From assembly GCF_949628215.1 (NCBI RefSeq), contig NC_134288.1, positions 7,819,682-7,883,681 of the forward strand: DNA of 64,000 bases. The letters run 5' to 3'. Position numbers and translations under genes: made by a program. Below, one piece after another: positions 48,001 to 60,000 of this stretch (its first letter is position 1; each line of letters starts with the position of its first letter). The notes under the pieces were generated by a model that searched no databases, had not been told where the DNA came from, and saw only the letters and a list, made by a program, of their open reading frames with translations. The DNA comes from Phalacrocorax aristotelis (taxonomy: Eukaryota > Chordata > Aves > Suliformes > Phalacrocoracidae).

Positions 48001-51000
48001 TTAACCCATGGCTGACTGCTGATCCCCCAACACATTTAGCCCAGGGCCTCTTACCACTGCCATCCCCCTCAAGCCTCGTGCTGGCTCTGCAAACAGACAT
48101 ATTTCATTCCACCCCTTAACATTTTTCAAATTTTTTTCCCTGCTAAGCCCAAACTCCCACCCCATCTTGCTGGGACCATCTGTGAGCTACCTCTCAAGGA
48201 AGGTCTGCAAAAAGCAACTGTGCAAAGGAAAACCAGAGTTGCTGCTGAGCAAGCTTCCTATGAAACTTGTAAAAAGGAGCTGAAAATTGTTACAGGTCTG
48301 TAAGTCAGAAAAGGCCAAAGACCACTGAGGTACATACCTCTCACGAAGCAGCATGAGAAGGATTCAGTGGCCATTTCACCCAAATACCTTGTATACCTTA
48401 GAGGCAGAAAGGCTTGTCCTAGAAAAGTTTGACTTTAATGACATTGGTATTGTTTCTAAAAAGTTGAAAAGGCCTGAGAAGGAATATTTTCACCCATGAT
48501 GGGGTGCAGGCAGCAGTGCCGGGGCCATACCCTGCCAGCGCAGACTGGGGTTAGGCAGCCAAACCAGGCAGCGGTGTCCAGAAATGCATATTTCCCACCT
48601 GCCCCTTTAAAGACATCATTTCCAGGTCTGTGACACAACGAAACACCTCAGGCACTGACTGCCGTTTATCTTGAATTTGCAGAAGAAGGTCTCGATGCAG
48701 GAAAAAAGAGATGGAAATATTTTCTCCTGATTTTTACCTGGAGATACTGAAGCTGCTCAGAGGAATGAAATATTGCCAAAGATGGGTTAGTGGGCAGAGA
48801 GCAGGAGAGATGGTCAGGCTCACTAGCACAGTGGTTTCCAACCTGTCACACACCTATTGCTGGAGATGTCAGACAGAATTGTAGGGAATCTATAACCCAT
48901 CTCCAAAAGGAAAATTCTGGAAGTTGAAAAAAATCCTGTTGGTGTTGTTTATAACCCTGATTCGATCAACAAGAACCAGCTGGGACTCCAGCTGCCAAAG
49001 CTCATCTAACTGCATTCTTCCATCAGTAGCCAACAGCATCAAAATGAACAAAACACTACACAATTTTAGCTATCAATGACACAAGCATGCAAATATTTAC
49101 TCATCTATAACATGCTGCCCATATGGTTGAGCATGGACATAAGTGGTTGCAACCCTGAAGTTCTCTAATCAGCAAAATAGTGTGACCAACCCATCAGACA
49201 TCATTTCAATTCTGACACCGTGTGTGTAAGCAAAGCCCTTCACAAAGCTTGTTTCATACACATGTTGAGATTTCTTCAGCAAATCAAATGCTTTTACATG
49301 CTACATATTCTTCAATATATTTTTAATTTTTTTTTTAGCCACTCAAGTATTTTTTAGCTTCCTGGACACTACTACAGTGTTATTAAAGCATATCCAAGCA
49401 GATTTGCAAACTGACCTTATCATATGCCATTGTGAAAGTTTGCTTCCACTTACAGTCCCCTTTGCAAATAAATCTGCCTGTCTCTTTTGGAACACAGATT
49501 ACAATTCAGTTAGATTATAAAAATTAAGTAAACTATGAAATAGTATACCTTTTTCTCAAATGCCTGTTCCTTACATTCAGCCAGGTTTCATCAGCTCTGT
49601 GAAAGAACTAACTGCAACAGCCCCATCGGAGATGTGAAACCAGCCCTGACTGCAGGTAACACCCAACAGACAGGAACCCCCTGCAGAAAGCTCACCTTCA
49701 CGTCTCCACTCCTAGGTGTTTAGGGCTTCCTTCAATGAACTCAGCTTTTCTCATCCATTCAGAAAGATTTTAGAAAAAGGATGAGTCTACCTTGGGACAC
49801 TAAAGTTCAAATAAAAAGTCTTCAAGAAAAACAGCATTTTGTTGTTGTACATTTTGTGGATGACTCCTCCTTCACTTGCATTTATTACTTTTATAAGTCT
49901 CTACCTCAAAAGAAAAATACATCATCACGCCATCACATGATATTTGCAAAGCATCACTTTATTCATTCTTCTACTTGTATGCCTCTCCCTTTGCCTGGTC
50001 TGGCCTCTCTCACCACTGTAAGGTTTGTGTAAGGACATTAATTTTGTGCTTGCCAATGTCTAGGACAACAGCGGTCTTGATTTTGTGTTCCTGAACTCTG
50101 TTGTATTTGCAGTCACAACTACACAGTCAAATCATTTCAGAGGATGGGGACAAGAAGGTTAAAAGCAGACTGACAAAACACAATGCTTCTACAGAATAAG
50201 AACTTACAGCAAGAAGTCAGTGGGGTTGATTTTAATAGATGTGAACAGTCAAGAATTCATAAAGCAAACGTGATAAAGCACACTGGAGTGCAAATATCTC
50301 ATGATTGCTCGACATTACTGATGAATTATTAATTATATCTTTATTAGAGTATGCAAATGTTTGAGTCTTTTTCTGGGGACTCATTTTTCTGCCTTAGGAC
50401 TTAGTGGCAACCAAAAAGCCATTGCTTTTAAAACATAGGGGCAGAAGAATTACTAACTAGTGCAAGAAAGAAGCCGTGACTACTGCTCCAACTCTCAGGA
50501 ATACCTGCAAAGGGACTTCATTATTTCATTTCTGGCTTGCTCTTTCTCATTACAGCCTGCCAGAAGGCCAAACTCCAGGTAAATGACTTGTGAAGAGAGG
50601 GCTGGAGGAGGACCTTTATCTGACTGCATACCCCTGACCCAGCCTGTCCATGACCTGCTCAGGAATAACATCAAGCAGTAGCTTCAAGCTGGGAAATCAC
50701 AACACTTTATGAATAGGTATTTAACTTGCCAGCCTTCTCTTTCATCCTCCCTGTCTCCTCCAGCTCAGGCTCTGGTTTCATGGGGAAAGAAACAGGAAAA
50801 CAAGAGGAAAACCCACCTGTTCATGAGCACAGTCAGCCCTGTGTGCTGCCAAGGAGGGCCGCTGTCCTCACCCTTGCCCTGCTCTCGCTGCCTGGCCAGT
50901 CCCTTGCCTGTCCCTGCAGCAACACACCACTACATAGCACTCGTCTGCACAGGCTTACTATCTACAGCCCTCCCTGGCTCTGGCTATCCCCGCAGCAAGG

Positions 51001-54000
51001 CGACCCTACGAATGCCCACAGAGCTGCTTGTGCAGCAGGTTTATGGCGCAGGTTGGCTCCACCTTTTTTTTCCAGACAAATCATAAGCATTGTCTCCTGC
51101 ATGACAGGAGGATGGGGCAGGATAAAAGGGAGTTTTATGCCAACACTCTTCCACCACAGTAATAAAGTGTGTATTAAAATGGGACCAGCATCAGATCAAG
51201 CTGCAGCTAAGAAACGTGGTACTTGTGCCAGTGAAGTCAATAAAATGGGGCCTATTCGATGGCAGCAGGGCAGACCTCAGCTGGCTTATACTACTGCCCT
51301 GTCTCAATTACCTTGGTTTTCTTCATTTTCCCTGTTCATATCCTTAGATGTGTCTTTCTCCCCAAAGAGGCTTTTTAAAATTGCATTTGCAATTGGAAGC
51401 ATCATAGCAGTGGAGGCAGTATTACTTAACCACATGGACAGGAAAGACGTTGTCAACATCATCCCTAAAATAAGTCTGGAAGAGAGAAAAAAGGAAAAGC
51501 TGAATTTCTTCAGTTTGGCAAGTTCTCTGATGTATTATAGCTGTTGGAAGAAAAGCTCACGTGCAGGGATAACAAAACTAATAGCAAAAGGACTTCTGTA
51601 ACTATCCTGTAACTGGACGGAGCGCAAATATGGGGCCGAACCAAACAATTCTCCTTGTGCTCCGCTGGCCTCTGAGCAAAGGCAAACAGCTGAATAAACT
51701 CAGTAGGCTTGAGAAAAGGGGGTGTGGACAGCCCCCTGGTATGGGAGACACTCGCATCACGGCCCACCACAGCAGCGCTGCTTCTTGAGCGCTTGTAGCT
51801 CACATCCCCCATGGAGATGCCCCTGCTCCCATAGTCACCTGGCTGGCTGGACTCCCACCAACATGAGGACCCGGAGTGCGATCCTGCGGTGTAAATTCCA
51901 CTCCTCAATGGCTGAGGCCATGATTAAACCACTGAGGAAGAGGAAATTGGTGTCTAAAAAATATTGTGGGCAAACTTTGTTAGATGGGAGGATCCCCAGG
52001 AAGGGAAAGAGGACAATGGGCAGCAGAGCCGTCACAGCCAATGGCAGCGCCTCCGTGCACCAATACAGGGCCATCAGCAGGATCACATAGAGACATCTTC
52101 CTTCCTGTAAAGAAGGAGAGAGGAAAAGTAAGACATGTGGCATTAGAGAGACATCTTTTCACTTGGAGACACTCAGACAAGAAAAATGCACCAATTACTC
52201 CTTCAAGGATACAGTATTTCTCCCAAATTATTTCCAGCAAGTGCAACATCTTTCCCCTCTACATTGTGTAGGTGTTCAGGACTTACACTGGTCCTCTGAG
52301 ACCACAGCAAAACCCAAATCCTCCTTGACTGCCAGGGCTTCATGTGCTGCAGGGGGGAATGCACTGGGGCATCAACCAAGGAAGTTCTGGAGAGCAGGAA
52401 CTGTCCCAGAATGTTGAATTAGGGTGCTAATCCTCAGAAGGCACTGCTCCTAACATCCTTAATGTCCCAATATCTGACCCTGCTACAGTTAATGTTTGTG
52501 GTTTCTCTCCAACTTCCACAGACCACACTTTACATGGCTATGGAAAAACAGCTTTGAGAGATGGATGCATCGAGTCCCCACACTTGCAATAGGAGGCACA
52601 CAGAAAGATTTATTTTCTTGGGTCAGAATCTCCCAAGAGATCTGTAAGAAACCATTCCATGGCAACCCATCCCAGTCCCTACGGAAATCAGTAAATCAAG
52701 TGCCCTGGTGTCACGCCGCTTCCTGAGGGCAGGGAGCTCGCCCATGCCCAGCATCGCCCCAGCCTCAGCCAAGGCTGGCAGAAACCCAGCGCCCCCGCAC
52801 TGCAGCGTGAATTCATTCATCTGCCCAGGAGGCACAAACTAGACCAAAGCCATTTGTCATGGCAGCCACGGCTGAAATAACGAGTAACGGAAAGAAGTCA
52901 GGAGAACGGCTCCAAGCACAGGAGGGGAGAGCCCCGGGGGGGCAGGGGGGAGCCCAGCGCAGAGCTGGGCTTGGTCATGGCGATGCTGAACAGGGATATT
53001 GTCAGTAACCATGGGGCAGCGTGCCCGCAGCGCTATAAATAACAGCCGAGAGTCATTTGGAAGCCACAGACCTATTTATTTTACTACTCCTTTCCATCCT
53101 GTTGGACAGGTCGAATTGTTACTCAAAGGCACCTCTGTCTCCCCACTTGGACCTTCCTCCCCGGCACCCAGGGCTGGGCTTGCTGGGACTTTGGCAGCTC
53201 TGCTCCGTGCCGTGGCTGGGTCAGGAACAGCGTGGGCTGGGAACCGGGTAGAGCTGCGTTTTGGGGATAACGTGGTCTCAGCTGCAGCACTTGACCGTGC
53301 AGCAGGGCACCAGAGCAGGTACAAAGGAGCCACGATTTGCCTGGCCATCTGCAAAAAAACCACTCCAGGCCTTAGCTGAATGTGGTTGTCCCCAAGCTCC
53401 TAGAGCAGACACCAGCCCAGTAACACACCCACAAACTGAGGATAAAAACTGTCCATGTTTATTAAGAAAGCCAAAGAGCAGAATCTACCCTGACACCCTG
53501 CTGGGTGCATAAAGCTGAGCGAATTGAAATCAATATGGATTTATCATTCAATACATCTGTAGTGAGTGTTTGAAAAGTGGCAAGAATGACAGAATTTCTG
53601 ATATGCTTTTAGCACTCGAGCTTTGCATTTCACAAGCAGTTCTGCTAGCAAAGCTCCAGTGCTTCAGTGCATGTGGAAACACAAATATCGCAGAACTGAG
53701 AGTAATTTGCTTTGATTTTTTAATACATTAATCACAGAGGAACTACCACCTCACGTGAGGTTCCCAAGATCTGGATTTAAAGACCATTTGCAGTCCTAAT
53801 TTTAGATCCCAGTAAAATGACATGCAAGCTACTGTGAAGTAAACCCTTTACATTCCCAGGGCTCAGCCCTGGCACCTGGCAGTTCCCATAAGCTCCCCAC
53901 GGCTTCACTTCCTCCAAACCAGCAGGACAAGAGCCACAAACCTGGCAGTACTATATCTTGCAAAAATAAAGAATCATGTTTTAAAATATTTGCACACTAG

Positions 54001-57000
54001 ATTAGTGATTTCATTTCTGTGGCAACTGATAACTTCTCTTTACGCTGGCTCTTTTTATATAGCAAAGAAATAGCTTTGCTCTCATTAAGCCCTTTTCCAT
54101 TTGATCTCTAAAGGCCATATAAATAATTATTTTCTCCCACTGGCAAAATATTCTTCAGTCTTCTGCAAGAAAAGCTGCACCAGAGTCAGCTTCAAAAATA
54201 AAGACACTTTGCCTCTACAGGGGTAGGGCAACTGAAAATATTTAACAATGCCTTGATATGAGAGCGTATCAATGAAGGCTGTAATTGACTTGATGAAATA
54301 GATCAAGTATGATTTAGAAAACTGATTATAAGTAAGTGATATTTATGCTCTGGTGTATAGAAAATGTTCTGGAAAACACTGCAATGAAACACAGCATAAA
54401 TCTAATAACTAATCTTCATTGCAAGATCATAAGTCAAGGGGTAAAACTGAAACAGGGCAGAAAAATACTGTATGGACGGTTTTCCCAAAATTTTGAAACC
54501 TACATGGATCAACAGCAAACCACTTTAAAAAGAAAGCTGTAGTATTGTTTATCCAACTTATTCTACCCCAGAAGAGAATAAATTGCACCTATAGTAACCA
54601 AGTTTTTCACTTAAGATAGGACAATCTTTGAACAAAAGAGGAACAAGACCACTTCAGAATAACTTAGATATGGAGCACGCACTCCCCAGAATAAAAAACC
54701 TAAAACCATTAATAAAATTGAACCAAAGTCTAAATAAAATTGAAAGGTTTTTGGTTTAAAGATATCTTGCAAATGTTAATTAACTAATGCTCCCAGTGCC
54801 CAGCAAGTTTGATTAGCATGCAAACAACAAATGTCAGAGGGATGGTGTTTTAGGGAGATGGCCACAGCTGCCCACACCGCTGCGTGCAGCCCCATCACCC
54901 CCACATGATCTTTATCCTTTGATCCCCCTGCTGTGTCACTGTCAGGCTACTCTCACCAACCTGCAGCTTTGGTTTTATTTTTTTCAAAATAAGTCTACCA
55001 AAGTTCAGGAGGGAAAATGGTAGCACATACGAACTTTAAAATGGGTCTTGTCTTGTGATTGGGTTAATTTTATAACCATTTAATGATTTCTAAGAGCTCG
55101 GTGGCTCTGGACTACAGCAGCTTTCCTTCCTGTTGCTCAAGAGCCTTGGGAACGACCTCTGCCCCTCCAGAAACAGATTCTGTCTTCACTGCACTGAAAG
55201 CACTGGGGATTTTCCATGCTGGGGGTCCTGCTAGGCTATGGCAGAGGAAGCCAAGCCACAGGCTAGTCTCCCTTGGGTCGGAGAGCTGGAGAGTGCAGGT
55301 CTCCTGGAAGGGCAGATAAGGTGCCCCAGGGAAAGGAGGTGCTGGCAGGGAACATGGGTTAGATAAGGCGAACAGGCATAGCATTGAGGCACAGGCATGC
55401 ACGAGTCACCAGTCCCCACCCCCAGCCTGAAAGGGGACACCAGGAGCTTCAGCTGGACCTTGTTCTCCACCAGTCCCAGGCAGCTTCCCAAAGGCACTGC
55501 CAAGTTTTGGGTTTTCTCCATCAACTTTTGCATGTTAGATGGTCATCACGGCCTTACCACCCCCACACAGGCTCTCCTCATTACCCTTCCACCCTATGAC
55601 CAGGCGAACAAGTGGCAGAGAGGCGACAGGGCTGCTCCAGGACCTCGATCCCAATACCAATAGATATTCTGGCTGGAACTGGAGCTCTCCAAGCCCTTTT
55701 ATCCCACTACCATCACAAAGGAACATCCTATCCTATCCTCAGAACTACTTATTACAAAAAAGTACCAGTGGCTTTTAGCATCTCACTCATAAACTGTTCT
55801 CATGTTGCAGCTGCGACTGTGCTACTGGCCATCTCGGTCCCACTGCCTGTTCTCCAATGCGATGGATATGTGAATCTGATTCCTAACCCAGCTCCTGCAA
55901 ACATTATGTAATCTGGACATAAACCAAGCCCTGTTTACCAGCCTTCCTGCCAGAAGAGTTGTTTTGCTCCCACTGGGTATTTGCAGAGTGGCTAGAAAGG
56001 GGCCAGTAACACAGGGACACAAGCTGTAAGAGCGGCACAGAAGATATTTTGCTCTGGTGTTATGCTAAAAAGACACAAAGCTTATTAAACACTTTTATTA
56101 AAACTTCTTGAAGTATTTTGTAGTTGGCAGAAAAACAGTATCGATTTCTTTGTTTTACAAACAAGACAGCTGAATCTCAAAGAAAGTAAGCAAATTGACC
56201 AAGATCAGGTAGGAAACTAATGACAAAAATGAAATGGACATCTTAGAGAAAAACTTTCCTGGCTCAGAGGTCTGAGGCTCACACTGTCTCTTGGAGGCAG
56301 CGATAGATCCTACATCTTCAAACATTCATGGACTGTGAAGCTAAAACAGCACAGTGTGATGATTTGACATGCTGTGCGAGGTTAACAGGGCTCCCCTTTT
56401 GAACCTCCATTTCAGCATCAGGGTTTCGTTTTGTTTTTGAGATAGATCCACCATATTTGATTAGAAAAAAAGAAACATTTTCAGTGATGGTGAACCCACA
56501 ACAAGTTTAGCAAGTCATTCCTAGGATTAATTAACCTCACTCTTAACATTATCTTGTGACAATCTCAATCTGCCAGCTTCAGTCCTCTGCATCTTTATGC
56601 TCTTCCTTTATTCCTTAGCCTGGGCCACCCTTCTCCAAGCTCTGCTCATGATGGATGTGTCTTCAAGGCAGTGATCAAGTTACTCCTTGTCTTTTTATTC
56701 TTTGAAAGAAATAGGTTGAACTCACACAGCCTTTCACTGCATGGCCTGTTTTCCAGTCCTTTACTCATTCTGAGATTTCTCCAATTTGCCAAAGCCATTT
56801 CTGAGCTGTGGAAGCCAGACTGGAGGGGCGTTCTGGCAAAAGCCGCAACGTCAGCAAATAGCAACCTGGTAGATGTTCACTGCTCTCACTCAACTTTCAG
56901 ATGTCCATACACACAAATATCACATTAACCCTCTTGGCTGTGGGTAGCCAGTCTGGTAACTGTGTTCAACTAATTACATATTGCCATCTCAAGCCCTATT

Positions 57001-60000
57001 TTGGAATCTGCTTGCCAAGACGGACTCCAGATCAGCCTGACCTGCAGCCAGTGGTCCCAGTGATCTCCATCTACTCTGGGGCTTGTAGAAATGCACCTGG
57101 TTCATTGCTTCACAAAACTCCTCAGGCAGTTCTTATAAAATTCTTATATGGAAGTTGCCTATACCTGTAGTTTTTAAAGTAGGCAGGGTTGGATGCAAGT
57201 ATTTTAATTTCCCTTTAGTTACTGTGACAATAAAAAATATTTCATTATCAGACAAATTGTGATATAGGACTGTACTACAAGCACTTTCCTGAGTACAGAA
57301 CAAAAACTGCTTCACTGCATATGGCTTTTTCTGCATTGTCCATCTGGCAACAGACTATCATGGGTCAGTTTCCTTCTGTGCCACACACTCGAAACGCCAC
57401 TCACCGCCTTCAACACCCTGTCCAGGGACTTCTTCCTCAATTCTTTCTCATCCCTTTTCATGTTTCTATGGTTCTTAGCTTCCAATTAATATTGACTGTT
57501 GTCAACTTCCCTTTTCCCCTAAGTATTGCTGCTTTCGCTTCCTCTCTGGCCAGCTTGCTCTTTGCCAGGCTTGCTCTCTCTCCAGACTGAAGCTCACAGT
57601 GCGTAAGGTAAATGTAGTCACCCTACTTCCAGTTATCAACCCTCTTTCCTCATTGAAGTTCTTCCTCTTGGTTTTTTAACTGATCATTGCTTTCAGTTTT
57701 GTGAAATTGGTCTAAGTCACCAAGCATGTACATAACAGAGATGGACTTCATGCATGAAACATGTAATCAGGCTACAACCATTTATTTCACCTGCCAAGCT
57801 GCTCTCCTGAGTGCCACCTCTTTCCCCACCCATGCTCCTGCTCTGCTCTCCAGCCCAGGATCCAGCTCTCCTCCACCTCCCAGGACACCCCGCTCCCAGC
57901 CCACCACCCCACTCACCTACATTTGCATCACCCCCTTTCCCCACAGTGCCTTCGTTTGGAGACGGTTCATGTTCTTTGCTTTCAAGTGCAAGGAATGTCA
58001 TTTTTCTTCTGGAAGTCTTAAAAGTCTCCTTGTTCTAATAAGGAGGACTCATTACATTCAAGTTAATTTTAAATTGCTCTATGGCCACTGAGGAAGTCAA
58101 ATCTGTTTTCTGAAGGCATTGGGCCCTATTTGTCTGCTCAGAGCTCCTTTTAGCAGATTTGGCTGCCTCAGCTGTTACCAAGCCAAGAGGCTGTAGACAT
58201 TGAGTTCATTAGAAGCTGTTGGAACAAGCTCTTTGCACAGCTCATTAAAAGTGCCCCCATGCCCCTTCCAGCAGAACAGTTCCTCCAGCCCCTCCTGCCC
58301 TGCCTGAGCTCTTTGCAATCATTCACAGCCCTCTGAGCAGGGGGGTCGCAGGCACTTCCACTCATGGGACAAACATTCAGCCATTTACGCAGCAACCAGA
58401 GCAGGAGGTGACACACAGACCCTTGCGCAGACAACTGGTTCCTGGGAAGCAGGTCCACACAGAGCATTTCCTGCAGCTGTTTTATGTGATGGACTCAAGT
58501 CACTGTTCCAGGCACGAGTCACTGTTCCAGCCACAGATTGGGGAGCACGCCCTGAGGTCTCAGCAATCCTGCCCACAAAGCAGAAATTTAATTTCTCTTG
58601 TATAGAGAAAGGAGATTGCAGACGAAACCGCTTATGCAAGTTTCCCTCCCCACAACTGAAACCTACAAAGGGCATCGAATAAAAACAAGGGCTATCAATG
58701 TGATGTCAGCACCAGTGCCAGCCCTGACATTGTCCCTCTGTGAAAGGACTCACACAGAGATCTGGAGAAGAACCACTGCAGGGTGACAGCTGACGAGGGC
58801 TTTAATAGCAGCTTGCATATATGGATGCTGCTGTTCATCAGCAACAAGCAAGGCCAGACTTGACAGATTATTTTTCTCAAAGGATTGTGTCTCCAGGCAG
58901 ATGTTACCTAGGTGCAGCTTTCACTGGAAAGCCCACTGCACCCAGACCACAGCGTGTCACTTAGAAGTCCACACTAATCCAAGAAGCCACATCCTATTTG
59001 TGCTTCTCTGTTACATCAACTTTAGGTCATGATTTCTTGGTCTCCAGATCTAAGTGAAATGCTGCTCTTGAAACCAAAGTTCAGGTAGCTCCTTATGGCT
59101 CCAGTACCTTGGGAGATTAAAATTGCTGAGCATCCCAGTGGGGAGAAGGTAAATGCTGACATGACACGGGAACAGATTTTAGCATCCCCAGAGCAGGAAA
59201 GTACTGCAGAGGTGCCTGTAAAATGCCTTCTCACAAGGGAAACCTCATCCTGAGACTAACAAGGGCTGAGCCTCACTGCTTCTCACCTCCTACCAGTTTC
59301 TGTAACTCCCTGCAGGGTCACACACTGACCATCCCAGAAGTGACACGGGGCTTTCCAGCCCATACAACTCTCCCATCCTCCAGATGTGCAAGTACTTAGT
59401 AGCATCAAGGTTGCTACAATGATTGCACTACACCCAGGAGCTCCTCCTGCCCTAGCCTGCTTTCTGTGGGTGCCCTGCCTGGGACAGCCTCTCAGTAACA
59501 CCAGCAGCAGCCCAGTCAGTTGAATTCCTTCTGACGTGGAGCTTGCTGAACATCTGCAGCAGCTCTCGCGACCTGGCTGCCCAGGAGAGCGCAAGGCTGG
59601 ACTCAAGTCCTGTGTCAGGAAAAACCATCCAACCCGAGCGGTGCAGCTGAGGGCACAGATTTCCCATCACGCACCAGGGTAACTTCCAAACTCCACCATC
59701 CTAGACCCTGCTGCTGAGCCTTCACCTATTCCCACCTTGGTGTTTTTACACTGTGGTTAAAAGTGTAACCTGTTCCCTTCCCCTCCTGCAGCCCCCTGTG
59801 GCTCTGGCGCTCAAGCAAGCTTCAGCCATCAGAACTTAATCCCGTGTTGATGCAACAGCAAGTTCCCTTTCTTGCTGAACAAGTGAAAGACAATTTCGTG
59901 TTGAAACTCGAGATGAATCACTGACCCCTGAACATGGAGAGATACAATTTTGTACAGTAGCTCACAGCTACGCGTTCGCCCCTATGCCAAACTCCAGGAG

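Noticed and set aside
50726-51601. 291-aa open frame on the plus strand
   Set aside because: It runs opposite SLC13A3 exon 3, shows no domain, and has no promoter or splice context. It is a shadow plus chance.
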